In this document: in pieces, positions 8,192-16,937 of the stretch
Numbering within the stretch: position 1 is the first letter of the stretch
Layout: every line of letters starts with the position of its first letter
Source: a virus
IMG/VR virus record: IMGVR_UViG_3300033571_009162
Location: 1-56,534 of that record
DNA: 56,534 nucleotides
Strand: one strand, 5' to 3'
Program-made: the position numbers and the translations under genes
Notes under the pieces: model-generated
Told to the model about the DNA's origin: nothing
The model's input: only the letters and a program-made list of their open reading frames with translations
Databases searched by the model: none

Positions 8192-8824
8192 ATGATACTA
8201 GGAATAACAGGATTCATAGGTTCAGGCAAAGACACCATCGCCGATTATTTGGTTAATCAACATAACTTCCGTAGAGTAAGTTTTGCTGCATCACTTAAGG
8301 ATGCTGTTTCAGCAGTATTCGGCTGGGATCGAGAACTACTTGAAGGCACTACAGAAGAAAGTAGAATATGGAGAGAGCAGGTTGATGAGTGGTGGAGCCA
8401 GCGATTAAATATTCCTAAATTAAGCCCTAGGTGGATTTTGCAACAGTGGGGAACTGAAGTTTGTAGGAACAGATTTCATAACGATATTTGGGTAGCAAGT
8501 GTCGAAAATAAATTAAGACAGACTAATGAAAATATCGTTATCACAGACTGTAGATTTAAGAACGAAATTGAAGGTATTAAAAGAGCAGGTGGTTCCGTAA
8601 TACGTGTCCATAGAGGGCCAAATCCTAAATGGTATGATGACGCAATTGCTTTTAACACTGGACCCAAACATATGCGCTGGGCATTAAGCAGACATAAGCT
8701 AGAGAATTTGGGAATTCATGCAAGTGAATATAGTAGTGTAGGATTAAACTACGATATGCACATTAATAATGATGGGACGGTAGAGGATCTACATAGAGAG
8801 ATTGATAAATTAGTCAACCTCTAA
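8192..8824 (+). CDS. gp1: Deoxynucleoside monophosphate kinase (T4 gp1-like)
   Basis: A P-loop GFIGSGKDT sits at residues 7-15, followed by RRVSFAASLKDAV and later RNRFHNDIWV and ITDCRFKNEIEGIK, all typical of T4 gp1-type dNMP kinases. The enzyme phosphorylates dNMPs to dNDPs using ATP, feeding DNA synthesis. At 210 aa it is slightly shorter than T4 gp1 (241 aa). There is no clear Shine-Dalgarno site. The last 15 bases overlap the convergent minus-strand gene. Confidence 0.88.
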   Translation: MILGITGFIGSGKDTIADYLVNQHNFRRVSFAASLKDAVSAVFGWDRELLEGTTEESRIWREQVDEWWSQRLNIPKLSPRWILQQWGTEVCRNRFHNDIWVASVENKLRQTNENIVITDCRFKNEIEGIKRAGGSVIRVHRGPNPKWYDDAIAFNTGPKHMRWALSRHKLENLGIHASEYSSVGLNYDMHINNDGTVEDLHREIDKLVNL

Positions 8825-9154
8825 ATCTCCCCGTTTCCATTTGATTTCTTTTCTTTTGATAACCTCAACACAGTTGAGACAAATTGTGCGTAGATTGATA
8901 AATTCGTTATTTTCTAAATTGCCGTCTACATAGTAAATTGTCATTTGTGTTGCAAACGTAGCTTTAAAACCACATGAATCACATGTGGTTTTCTTTTTGT
9001 ATCCTGCTTTCTGCCAACCATGAGTTCTTGGTTTTTTCTTTATTGAAAGTCTACCACAATCGTCACACAAGCGTCTATAATACTTTTTTTCTTTCCGTAT
9101 GTAATTAACCGCACAAAAATTTTTGTTACAAGCTTTACATATAGGACGATTCAT
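8810..9154 (-). CDS. Zinc-binding HNH-like protein, catalytic His lost
   Basis: The protein has CKAC, CDDC, CDSC and CLNC pairs, enough for two zinc sites. The C-terminal half, VDGNLENNEFINLRTICLNC, is the second part of an HNH fold (DGNxxNN..NLxTLCxxC). The position of the catalytic His, just before DG, holds Y/V instead, so nuclease activity is doubtful and DNA binding more likely. It overlaps the dNMP kinase gene tail-to-tail. A late box ends 5 nt upstream of its ATG, predicting a leaderless late mRNA. Confidence 0.75.
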   Translation of the reverse strand: MNRPICKACNKNFCAVNYIRKEKKYYRRLCDDCGRLSIKKKPRTHGWQKAGYKKKTTCDSCGFKATFATQMTIYYVDGNLENNEFINLRTICLNCVEVIKRKEIKWKRGDLEVD

Positions 9155-9159
9155 AAAAT

Positions 9160-9166
9160 TATTTAT
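9160..9166 (-). promoter_or_regulatory. Late promoter box abutting the HNH-like gene
   Basis: The minus strand reads CGATAAATA, then five bases, then the ATG at 9154. With T4 late spacing the first transcribed base would be the A of the ATG. No Shine-Dalgarno site is present. Confidence 0.55.
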
Positions 9167-9194
9167 CGAACCTTTAAAGGTACGATTATCGGTG

Positions 9195-9218
9195 GTTTTT
9201 TTAAAAAAACACTAAATA
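9195..9218 (+). promoter_or_regulatory. A/T palindrome and possible late box before the sheath gene
   Basis: A perfect 16-bp palindrome (G, seven T, seven A, C; 9195-9210) is followed by CTAAATA (9212-9218), a variant of the late box. An AAGGAAA ribosome site lies near 9260-9266, before the ATG at 9273. The leader is about 50 nt, longer than elsewhere, and holds a small AGGG/CCCT inverted repeat. The box is weaker than ATAAATA. Confidence 0.4.
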
Positions 9219-9272
9219 TAATAACGACTCAGGGCGTTAACCCTCAAAATCATAACATAAAGGAAAATTAAA

Positions 9273-12200
9273 ATGGCACTAGTATCCCCAGGAGTAGAAG
9301 TTACAATTATTGACCAAAGTCAGTATCTTCCAGCAGCTTCAAACTCAATACCGCTATTACTATTAGCGACCGCACAGAATAAAGCAAATGCTGCAGGAAC
9401 AGGCGTAGCTCCTGCAACGACAAGCGCAAATGCAAACAAACTATATCAAGTAACAAGTCAACGAGATTTAGTAAATTTATATGGAAATCCGTTCTTCTAC
9501 AAAACTACAAACGGTACCCCTATTCAAGGGTATGAGCTTAATGAATATGGCTTATTAGCAGCATATTCAGTATTAGGTGCAACTAATCGTTGCTTTGTCT
9601 TAAGAGCAGATATTGATCTAGCAAGTTTAGTAGGAACATTAAGTCGTCCAGTTGGAGCACCAGAAAACGGAACTTATTGGTTAGATACTACTAACTCTAC
9701 TTGGGGTATTTACGAATTTAATGCTACTACAGGACGCTTTACTAATCAGCTTCCTTTAGTAATCACAGACTCAGTAAACATAGAAAGTGATTATCCTTTG
9801 GATTCACTTGGCACTATAGGATCGTATGCTGTTATTCCTATATATGTTAGTGGTTCCTCATACTCAAAAGCAACATATTTTTATAAAAATTATGACAATG
9901 TATGGGTTATATTAGGGACACCGGCGTGGAAGAAATCTATTCCTACTGTAACAGGATCTGTTGCTAATCCATCGCTAACCGGCGGTGATGAATTCACTAT
10001 TAATGTGAATAATGGCTACACCAAAACAATAACCATTGAAGGCGGATGGGATGTGAGCGATGTAGCCAACGAAATTAATAGCATAGGTGATTCATATTTA
10101 ACTGCAAGAGTAAGCAGTGGTAAGTTAATTATTTCTTATGGATATCCTGATGAAGAAGTAGATAGCTTTATTATCCTATCACAACCAGGCGGTGGAAGCG
10201 GAACACCATTAACTGATATGGGAATAACCCCTAGAACTTACTATTCTGCTAAAACGTCATTTGGCACATCTGCGCAAATGCCACTTTGGACAACTGGACA
10301 AACATATCCACACCCTAGTGGTTCGGTTTGGGTTAAAACAAGTGTTTCAGGTTTGGGTGCAAATATAGTATTCAGCCAATACTCTGATGTCACCTCTTCA
10401 TTTATCAGTAAATCAGTTGCTCTCTATCCTGATAGAAGTACTGCTACAACAATATTAGATCCATCAGGCGGAAAATCTATTCCTTTAGGCACAATTATTG
10501 GAACTGTGGGACCACAGATATTGAAAAACCCATATGCAGGATTAAGCATATACGAAAGAGCTGCTACCGGACCTACTGTAGTAGTTGGTTCTGTTTCTAA
10601 TCCTACTATAACAGCAGGTGTAGAACTAACTATTGCTGTGTCTGGACCAGGAGAACCAGTCGATTTAAATTCACCATCACAAGTTGTTTACACGTTTACT
10701 ACAACAGGAACAACTGTAACATCCTTTGTAACTGACTGGTTATCCGCAAACATTCCGTATACTGACGCTTCGGTAAACTCAAATGGACAAGTAGAAATTG
10801 TTCATACTTTAGGTGGTGAAATTTACATGGGAGATAACACTCCTTCATATACTGAACTGTTAAATGATTTAGGGATTACATCATCAACACCTTTTGTTAA
10901 TAATGATGTATTGGGTATTGCTCCTTTCACTAACGTGACACAACTCTCAACGTCTGGTTCAGGCACAGGAGCAGAATTTTCTATAACAAATCTTGGTACG
11001 TGGTATAGTGTAGTAGTTACCGCACCCGGAACTGGTTACGCAGTTGGAGATTTAATAACTATTTCAGGTGCCAATATTGGCGGAAGTAGTCCAACAAATA
11101 ATTTAGTAATTAAGGTACAAGAAATAACTGGAGGCGGAGTTGATAGCGTATCATTCAATTCAGGAACACCAAACCTTAATACGATTTTAGTAGCTAGCAA
11201 TTGGGTAGAAATAGAATATATTGCAAACGAAGGTGCCCCTGCTACAAATCCATTAAACAACACTAATTGGTTCTACAGTACAGCTAGCCAAGTTGATATT
11301 ATGGTACAGAAAAATGGTGCATGGATAGGATATAAAAATACTAACTATGACAGTAATGGTCACCCAATTACAACAGGGTCAAATGCTACAGATCCATTAG
11401 GCCCAATTATTAGTACTACTGCACCAACACAACAAACTGACGGTACAGCACTAGTGTACGGAGATTTATGGCTAGATACAAGTGATCTTGAAAATTATCC
11501 TGTATTAAGTCGTTGGCAGTTGGTTGAAGGTGTAGATCAATGGGTAGCTATTGATAATACCGATCAAACAAGCGAAAATGGTATCTTGTTCGCAGATGCA
11601 CGTTGGGCCACTAGTGGCGCGACTGATCCAGTAAGTGATCCTATTCCTTCTATATTGTCGTTACTAACAAGTAATTACTTAGATTTAGATGCACCTGATT
11701 CGGCACTTTATCCACAAGGTATGTTATTGTTTAACACACGCCGCTCAGGATATAATGTAAAACAATTTAGAACAAATTATTTTACATCACAAAACTATCC
11801 AGGTGAGTCATTACCAACTTATTCATATACTTGGGTAAGTGTAAGTGGACTAAGAAGCAATGGTTCAGCATACATGGGTCGTAAAGCACAGCGTAATCTA
11901 GTTGTTCAAGCACTTAAGGCAGCAATTGGAACAAATCAAAATATTAGAGAAGAAGATACTTTCTTTAATCTAATCGCATGTCCAAACTATCCTGAGTTAC
12001 AGCCAGATATGGTCGTATTAAACAATGATAGAAATAATACTGCTTATATCGTAGGTGACACACCATTAAGATTAGCAGACAGTGCAACTGATATTAGTGC
12101 ATGGGCAACAAATGCAGCAGGTGCAACAGCTACAGGTGAAGATGGGTTAGTAACAAGAGATACATATTTGGGTATTTTCTATCCAAGTGGTATCACTACA

Positions 12201-12824
12201 GATTTGACTGGTGCAGAAGTTGCGGTACCTGCAAGTCATATGATGTTACGTACAATATTACGTAACGATACAATTGCTTATCCTTGGTTTGCACCAGCTG
12301 GTACTCGCCGTGGTACAATCGACAATGCAACAAACATCGGATACATTGATGCAACTACCGGAGAGTTTGTAACAATTAAAAACCGTATGTCAATACGTGA
12401 TGTATTGTATACAAATCAAATTAATCCGTTGGCATTCTTCACTGGTGTTGGATTATTGAACTATGGTAACAAGAATAGTTTTGATAGTCAATCTGCACTA
12501 GATAGAATTAATGTATCACGTTTAGTAGCATATATTCGTGAGCGTCTACAAGTTGCTGCAAGACCGTTCGTATTTGAACCAAATGATGCAGTAACACGTA
12601 ATGAAATTACAGGTGTAGTACAATCATTGTTTATTGACCTAGTTGCAAAACGTGGTCTTTATGATTATCTTGTAGTTTGTGATGAGAGCAATAACACTCC
12701 AGCAAGAATCGATAGAAACGAACTTTGGATTGATGTTGCGATTGAACCGGTAAAGGCAGCTGAATTCATTTACATCCCTGTTCGTGTATTGAACACCGGA
12801 GAGTTAGCTAACTTTTCGTTTTAA
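9273..12824 (+). CDS. gp18: Tail sheath protein (T4 gp18-like), oversized
   Basis: The N-terminus (MALVSPGVEVTIIDQSQYLP) and the C-terminal block with IREEDTFFNLIACPNYPEL, later RDVLYTNQINPLAFFTG and NPLxx..EFIYIPVRV identify a contractile sheath subunit. The conserved C-terminal half forms the core that contracts. At 1183 aa it is nearly twice T4 gp18 (659 aa). The extra length lies between about residues 110 and 800 and holds inserted surface domains: two copies of a GSVxNPxxTxGxExTI domain (near 9950 and 10580) and two YWLDT/LWLDTS-type segments. The conserved ends are intact, so the gene should be functional. Confidence 0.95.
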   Translation: MALVSPGVEVTIIDQSQYLPAASNSIPLLLLATAQNKANAAGTGVAPATTSANANKLYQVTSQRDLVNLYGNPFFYKTTNGTPIQGYELNEYGLLAAYSVLGATNRCFVLRADIDLASLVGTLSRPVGAPENGTYWLDTTNSTWGIYEFNATTGRFTNQLPLVITDSVNIESDYPLDSLGTIGSYAVIPIYVSGSSYSKATYFYKNYDNVWVILGTPAWKKSIPTVTGSVANPSLTGGDEFTINVNNGYTKTITIEGGWDVSDVANEINSIGDSYLTARVSSGKLIISYGYPDEEVDSFIILSQPGGGSGTPLTDMGITPRTYYSAKTSFGTSAQMPLWTTGQTYPHPSGSVWVKTSVSGLGANIVFSQYSDVTSSFISKSVALYPDRSTATTILDPSGGKSIPLGTIIGTVGPQILKNPYAGLSIYERAATGPTVVVGSVSNPTITAGVELTIAVSGPGEPVDLNSPSQVVYTFTTTGTTVTSFVTDWLSANIPYTDASVNSNGQVEIVHTLGGEIYMGDNTPSYTELLNDLGITSSTPFVNNDVLGIAPFTNVTQLSTSGSGTGAEFSITNLGTWYSVVVTAPGTGYAVGDLITISGANIGGSSPTNNLVIKVQEITGGGVDSVSFNSGTPNLNTILVASNWVEIEYIANEGAPATNPLNNTNWFYSTASQVDIMVQKNGAWIGYKNTNYDSNGHPITTGSNATDPLGPIISTTAPTQQTDGTALVYGDLWLDTSDLENYPVLSRWQLVEGVDQWVAIDNTDQTSENGILFADARWATSGATDPVSDPIPSILSLLTSNYLDLDAPDSALYPQGMLLFNTRRSGYNVKQFRTNYFTSQNYPGESLPTYSYTWVSVSGLRSNGSAYMGRKAQRNLVVQALKAAIGTNQNIREEDTFFNLIACPNYPELQPDMVVLNNDRNNTAYIVGDTPLRLADSATDISAWATNAAGATATGEDGLVTRDTYLGIFYPSGITTDLTGAEVAVPASHMMLRTILRNDTIAYPWFAPAGTRRGTIDNATNIGYIDATTGEFVTIKNRMSIRDVLYTNQINPLAFFTGVGLLNYGNKNSFDSQSALDRINVSRLVAYIRERLQVAARPFVFEPNDAVTRNEITGVVQSLFIDLVAKRGLYDYLVVCDESNNTPARIDRNELWIDVAIEPVKAAEFIYIPVRVLNTGELANFSF

Positions 12825-12831
12825 GTAGTAC

Positions 12832-12855
12832 TGGGTGACCTTAGGGGGTCACCCA
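12832..12855 (+). terminator. Strong hairpin between sheath and tube genes
   Basis: TGGGTGACC (12832-12840) and GGTCACCCA (12847-12855) pair over 9 bp with a 6-nt loop. No U-run follows, so it is more likely a processing or partial attenuation site than a full terminator. A late box for the tube gene lies directly after it. Confidence 0.55.
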
Positions 12856-12858
12856 ATG

Positions 12859-12865
12859 ATAAATA
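12859..12865 (+). promoter_or_regulatory. Late promoter box of the tail tube gene
   Basis: GATAAATA followed by TAGGAG (12871-12876) and the ATG at 12886. The separate promoter suits a protein needed in many copies. Confidence 0.7.
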
Positions 12866-12885
12866 AGATATAGGAGAAATATAAA

Positions 12886-13515
12886 ATGGCAACAGCCTCA
12901 CAATCACTGTTCAATATGACCGTTGCAGCGGATAACGCTACAAACAGTCAAGGTCTATTGATGCCAAAACTACAATATCGTTTTAGAGCATTGTTTCTTA
13001 ACTTTGGCGTAGGTGGTTCAACAACAGAATTAACAAAACAGGTTATCGATATTACTCGTCCTAGCTTAACTTTTACTGAAATTCCTATTGATGTGTATAA
13101 CAGTAAAATTTATCTAGCTGGTAAGCATGAGTGGGCATCTACAACAATTAACTTACGTGATGATGCACAGGGTAATATTTCTAAACTAGTTGGACAACAA
13201 ATTCAGAAGCAAATGGATTTTGTTGAGCAAGCTAGTGCAGCTACTGGTCAAGATTACAAGTTCCAAATTAACTATGAAGTTCTTGATGGCGGCAATGGAG
13301 TATTAACACCAAGCGTACTTGAAACATGGGAATTATATGGTTGCTTCATACAGCAAGCTAACTATAATAACTTAAACTATGGTACAAGTGAACCTGCAAC
13401 AGTTTCATTGACAGTTCGCTACGATAACGCAATCAACAGTCCATTACAGTCTGGTGTTGGAACGAACGTTGGTCGTGCATTCGGTGGTGCGTCAGTTACT
13501 GGCATAGGAAGCTAA
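12886..13515 (+). CDS. gp19: Tail tube protein (T4 gp19-like)
   Basis: A 209 aa protein right after the sheath, with the tube-protein pattern PKLQYRFRALFLNFG, DITRPSLTFTEIPIDVYNSK and, near the end, ETWELYGCFIQQANY and PATVSLTVRYDNA. Hexamer rings of such proteins stack into the inner tube through which DNA passes. T4 gp19 is 163 aa; the excess is in the middle and at the Gly-rich end. A late box and a good ribosome site precede it, and the stop overlaps the next ATG by one base. Confidence 0.9.
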   Translation: MATASQSLFNMTVAADNATNSQGLLMPKLQYRFRALFLNFGVGGSTTELTKQVIDITRPSLTFTEIPIDVYNSKIYLAGKHEWASTTINLRDDAQGNISKLVGQQIQKQMDFVEQASAATGQDYKFQINYEVLDGGNGVLTPSVLETWELYGCFIQQANYNNLNYGTSEPATVSLTVRYDNAINSPLQSGVGTNVGRAFGGASVTGIGS

Positions 13516-14759
13516 TGGCAGGATTCGTTCAAAATTTACTGCGTGATGCTGCTAAGATTGTTAAAAACGAAGCAGGTAACGCAGTAAAAGGCTTCTTTAC
13601 TTCGGAATACTTGCGTGATTATACTCACGCAAGTAAAACCTTTAGGACCGATAGTTACGCATACGCCCCAAAATACAAATTTTTATTTCATGTTTATTTT
13701 GACATTAATAAAGATTTCATATCAGCGTTTTCACAATTACCGGTTGATCAAAATTTTGGTTTAGCCGTCAAGAATATTTCACTTCCGAAATATAATTTTG
13801 AACTAACCACAATGAATCAGTACAATCGCAAAAGAATTGTACAAACTAAAATCAAATACGATCCTATACAAATAACATTTCATGATGATAATGCTAATTT
13901 GATACGTAAACTTTGGTATACTTACTATACGTATTATTATAAAGATGCTACAAATACAGATTTTAGTTTGAACAATGGCGTATCTAGAACAGATGGAATG
14001 AATTCTGCTATGGGCCTAGATACTAGAGATACATACGATTATAATTTTGGTTCAACGACTTGGGGATATATAGGTGAGTCAAGTAAGCAACCTGAAACAA
14101 CATTCGCAGCGGCTTTGGGTAGATCAAAGCCATCCTTTTTTAAGGCAATAAACATCTACGGTTTTAATCAACACAATTTTGTGCTTTATAGATTAGTAAA
14201 TCCTACTATCGAGTCTTTTTCACATGACACATATGATTATTCTCAAACAAACGGAATAATGGAACATCAAATGAATTTACAATATGAATTTGTAAAATAT
14301 TATGATGGTGCTATTGATGGAAAAGATCCATCAAGGTACGTGCCCGGATTCGGAACTGAGGATCATTACGATAGGACATTAAGTCCTATCGCAAGACCAG
14401 GATCAAATTCTACTATACTAGGACAAGGCGGTTTAGTAGATGGTGCTGGTGGTATTTTAAACGACTTACAGAATGGCAATTTTGTTGGGGCTATTCAGAA
14501 AGCAGGTGCATCATATAATACTTTCAAAAATCCTCAAACAATACTAAACGCAGGAAGACAAGAATTGTTAGGGGCAATAAGTGGTTCCGTAACTAATCAA
14601 CCCAATAGAACAAATACATTTGGATTCCCTACATTAAATTCAAGTGATATCAAATCTACTACTAGTGGTGTAAATCAGTCTATTAATAAGTTCTTATCGA
14701 AACCACCTAGTGTACCTAGTTCCTCTGGTCCGGCTCCTATAGAAGATAGATCACGATGA
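13515..14759 (+). CDS. Tail-tube-fold protein, possible gp54/gp48-type
   Basis: The first 250 residues repeat tube-protein features: APKYKFLFHVYFDI, LAVKNISLPKYNFELTTMNQ, IQITFHDDNANLIRKLW and a final MEHQMNLQYEFVKYYDG, comparable to the CLxxPSxxF / V.y.p..I...D / L.y..... pattern of gp19 and gp54. The last 120 residues are Gly/Asn/Ser-rich and disordered-looking. In T4, gp48 and gp54 are tube homologues that nucleate the tube on the baseplate. Position after gp19 supports a structural role; which T4 protein it corresponds to is uncertain. Confidence 0.6.
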   Translation: MAGFVQNLLRDAAKIVKNEAGNAVKGFFTSEYLRDYTHASKTFRTDSYAYAPKYKFLFHVYFDINKDFISAFSQLPVDQNFGLAVKNISLPKYNFELTTMNQYNRKRIVQTKIKYDPIQITFHDDNANLIRKLWYTYYTYYYKDATNTDFSLNNGVSRTDGMNSAMGLDTRDTYDYNFGSTTWGYIGESSKQPETTFAAALGRSKPSFFKAINIYGFNQHNFVLYRLVNPTIESFSHDTYDYSQTNGIMEHQMNLQYEFVKYYDGAIDGKDPSRYVPGFGTEDHYDRTLSPIARPGSNSTILGQGGLVDGAGGILNDLQNGNFVGAIQKAGASYNTFKNPQTILNAGRQELLGAISGSVTNQPNRTNTFGFPTLNSSDIKSTTSGVNQSINKFLSKPPSVPSSSGPAPIEDRSR

Positions 14760-14766
14760 GGTTAAC

Positions 14767-15132
14767 ATGGCAGCAAGAATAATTGAAGGACCGCAATCTC
14801 AATTAGATACTACGGTTAGAATTTACGATGCTTTTTATAATTTTGATTTGATTGTTGAAGCTAATCAATATGAACTAGTGTACTCTTATTTTTATAACAT
14901 ATCATATAGCGAGGATGTTGCAAATAATTTTACTGCTATCTTGTTTAGAATTTCAAATTTTACTCAAACAAATGTGCTAGATTTATTAGACGAACTCAAA
15001 AGAACAACTTCTTTTAAGGCATCAAACTTACTAACATTATATCTCAATAGTTTTAAAAGTAAAACTACATTGTATGGTATAAGCAATGTTCCGCAACCTA
15101 ATCAGTTAGTTCAAAGAAATATATTAGTGTAA
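14767..15132 (+). CDS. Unknown 121 aa protein of the tail/head block
   Basis: I do not recognise the family. The protein is Phe/Tyr/Asn-rich with alternating pattern (YELVYSYFYNISYS) that suggests beta strands, and lacks charge clusters or membrane segments. It lies between the tube-like gene and gp4, sharing one base with the latter's ATG, so a minor virion or assembly role is likely. Confidence 0.65.
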   Translation: MAARIIEGPQSQLDTTVRIYDAFYNFDLIVEANQYELVYSYFYNISYSEDVANNFTAILFRISNFTQTNVLDLLDELKRTTSFKASNLLTLYLNSFKSKTTLYGISNVPQPNQLVQRNILV

Positions 15133-15569
15133 TGGCTAATTTTGCACAAGGCATATTCACTCCAAAAAACCCTCAAAAATATATAGGTAAACATTTACCC
15201 AAATATCGTTCAGGCTGGGAATTCACATTTATGCAATTTTGTGATAACAACAAAAGTGTACTGAAATGGGCAAGTGAGGCATTGGTCATTCCATACAGAC
15301 ATCCGTTAACTGGAAAAATGGCGAACTACATCCCTGACTTTTTTATTGTATATCAAAATAAGTTTGGAAATCAATTAGCTGAAGTTGTCGAGATAAAACC
15401 CAAAAAACAAAGTCTTATTGAGAGCAAAGTAGCGTCTGCAAAAGATAGAGCAGTAGTAGCTATAAATCATGCAAAGTGGGGTAGCGCAATGGCATACTGT
15501 AAACAAAACGGTTTTACTTTTAGAGTTATAACTGAAGATGACTTGTTTTACCGAGGTAGTCGTAAGTAA
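15132..15569 (+). CDS. gp4: Head completion nuclease-fold protein (T4 gp4-like)
   Basis: The pattern GIFTPKNPQKYIGKH, RSGWEFTFMQFCDNN, ALVIPYRHPLTGKMANYIPDFF and EVVEIKPKKQ matches gp4 (gp50). The core is a PD-(D/E)xK set: D69 in IPDF and E87-I-K89 in VEIKP, with E30 upstream. T4 gp4 is needed to finish heads so that tails can join. Length 145 aa is close to T4 gp4 (150 aa). Confidence 0.88.
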   Translation: MANFAQGIFTPKNPQKYIGKHLPKYRSGWEFTFMQFCDNNKSVLKWASEALVIPYRHPLTGKMANYIPDFFIVYQNKFGNQLAEVVEIKPKKQSLIESKVASAKDRAVVAINHAKWGSAMAYCKQNGFTFRVITEDDLFYRGSRK

Positions 15570-15594
15570 TAAATACTGCTATTATAGAGTATTT
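15569..15594 (+). promoter_or_regulatory. Late promoter with hairpin before the probable gp16 gene
   Basis: ATAAATA is at 15569-15575. AAATACT (15571-15577) can pair with AGTATTT (15588-15594), a 7-bp stem with a 10-nt loop. Late mRNA should start near 15581, in the loop, and so lack the left arm. The weak AGAG site lies at the base of the right arm, before ATG 15597. Confidence 0.6.
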
Positions 15595-15596
15595 TT

Positions 15597-16085
15597 ATGA
15601 CGAAAAAACTTGCGGATCTTTTTGAACTACCTGAAGATAATTCTAGTGATATACCCGAATCATCTTTAATATTGCCCCAAGAAGAAATTACACAAGAAGC
15701 GTATTCTAATTTAGAAAAAATTGAGAAAGCATTACCGCAGGTACGTGGATTAGATGCTAGCGATACTGAAATGGATAATTTAGCGCAGTTAGCAGCAGAT
15801 AGCTACAAAGACCTAATGAATTTGGGTATGCAAGTAGATAGTAGATTTGCAAGTGAAATATTCAATAGTGCAGGTACTATGTTGGGTCATGCAATTACTG
15901 CTAAAACAGCTAAAATAAATAAAAAATTAAAGATGATTGAATTACAGCTTAAGAAGGCTGCATTGGATCAAAAAGTAGAAACTAAGACAAAAGAAATTGA
16001 AAATGTCCCAGTTGGGGAAGGTACGTTAGTAGATAGAAATGAACTATTGAAATCGATACTGGGAACCAAAAAACAAGACAATTGA
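15597..16085 (+). CDS. Probable small terminase subunit (gp16-like)
   Basis: A 162 aa, almost all-helical protein with a disordered acidic start, a central block DNLAQLAADSYKDLMNLGMQ, a block SEIFNSAGTMLGHAITAKTA and a K/L-rich coiled coil, ending in RNELLKSILG. The length and helix layout match T4 gp16 (164 aa), and I recall this block pattern in T4-like small terminases. It would bind DNA ends and regulate gp17, which is not in the window. Confidence is moderate since the family is poorly conserved. Confidence 0.6.
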   Translation: MTKKLADLFELPEDNSSDIPESSLILPQEEITQEAYSNLEKIEKALPQVRGLDASDTEMDNLAQLAADSYKDLMNLGMQVDSRFASEIFNSAGTMLGHAITAKTAKINKKLKMIELQLKKAALDQKVETKTKEIENVPVGEGTLVDRNELLKSILGTKKQDN

Positions 16086-16091
16086 TAAATA
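16085..16091 (+). promoter_or_regulatory. Late promoter box
   Basis: GATAAATA directly after the preceding stop, with AGGA at 16099-16102 and the ATG at 16111. Confidence 0.65.
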
Positions 16092-16110
16092 ATATAACAG
16101 GAATAATACA

Positions 16111-16716
16111 ATGAGAAGCCTCCGTCATTATCTTACAGAAAGTGCTAGAACATACAATTACACCATCAAAATTTTGGGTGATGTAGATTCAAAATTTATG
16201 GATATGTTTAAGCATAATTTAAGCAAATTTGATCCAATTAAAATTGAGGATCCTAAAACTACCCCAGTGCAAAAAAATCCATATGGATTTCCTGATGCTG
16301 AAAATGAATCAGTTACTATAATGAAGGTAGAGTTTAGATATCCAGCAACTGAGCCAATGGTACAACAGTGTGCGCAAGCATGCGGATGTCAAATTGGTAG
16401 AGTAAGAATGCTGACAACAGATTATAATGATAGTGTGAATTCTGAAGCAGACAAATATGCTAATGAAATGGAAAATTCACCACTATTAATGAAAACAGAA
16501 TTACAAGATAATGGTAAAGAAGCAAGTAAAGAATATGCGGACCAATATCTAGATCGAGTAATGCCTAAAAAGCCAAGTATTGATATACCATACGCAGGGC
16601 AAAAAACACCAACTCAACCTAATAAAACAAAAGAAGGGGTCAACGTTAATAGTCCAATGACACATGTTAATAGACCTGAGCGTCCTGCAACTGGATCAAG
16701 AAAGGCGAGTAAATGA
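16111..16716 (+). CDS. Unknown protein with capsid-targeting-like N-terminus
   Basis: It begins MRSLRHYLTES, so a T4-prohead-protease-like site (L8-T9-E10) would remove a short leader. Residues 17-110 look like a folded beta-alpha domain (YTIKILGDVDSKFMD..., VTIMKVEFRYPATEPMVQQ, then two Cys in CAQACGC). The last 90 residues are Pro/Lys/Asn-rich and probably disordered. It lies between the probable small terminase and a large modular prohead-type protein, so a head-internal or prohead-core role is plausible. No enzyme motif is visible. Confidence 0.7.
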   Translation: MRSLRHYLTESARTYNYTIKILGDVDSKFMDMFKHNLSKFDPIKIEDPKTTPVQKNPYGFPDAENESVTIMKVEFRYPATEPMVQQCAQACGCQIGRVRMLTTDYNDSVNSEADKYANEMENSPLLMKTELQDNGKEASKEYADQYLDRVMPKKPSIDIPYAGQKTPTQPNKTKEGVNVNSPMTHVNRPERPATGSRKASK

Positions 16717-16922
16717 TCGATTTTAATACAAGTCAACTAACATGGATAGTCATTGGTGCTTGCAGTGTTGGTGGTACAGGTTACCTTACTTTGGATAGCA
16801 ACCTTAAGAACATGAATACTAAAGTAGAAGTAATGGCAGTTAAGACAGAACAAATGAATCAAAAGCTTGAAGATTTGCAGACACAACTTTCAAGAATTGA
16901 AAACAAATTAGATAAAAGATAA
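16713..16922 (+). CDS. Small membrane-anchored coiled-coil protein
   Basis: At 69 aa, it has one membrane segment (WIVIGACSVGGTGYLTL, about residues 11-27) and then a heptad-like coiled coil (MNQKLEDLQTQLSRIENKL). Its ATGA start overlaps the previous stop. I recall similar proteins in T4-like marine phages; none has a firm function. An inner-membrane or spanin-like part is possible but not supported by a signal or lipobox. Confidence 0.7.
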   Translation: MIDFNTSQLTWIVIGACSVGGTGYLTLDSNLKNMNTKVEVMAVKTEQMNQKLEDLQTQLSRIENKLDKR

Positions 16923-16937
16923 TTAAGGACTATCAAC

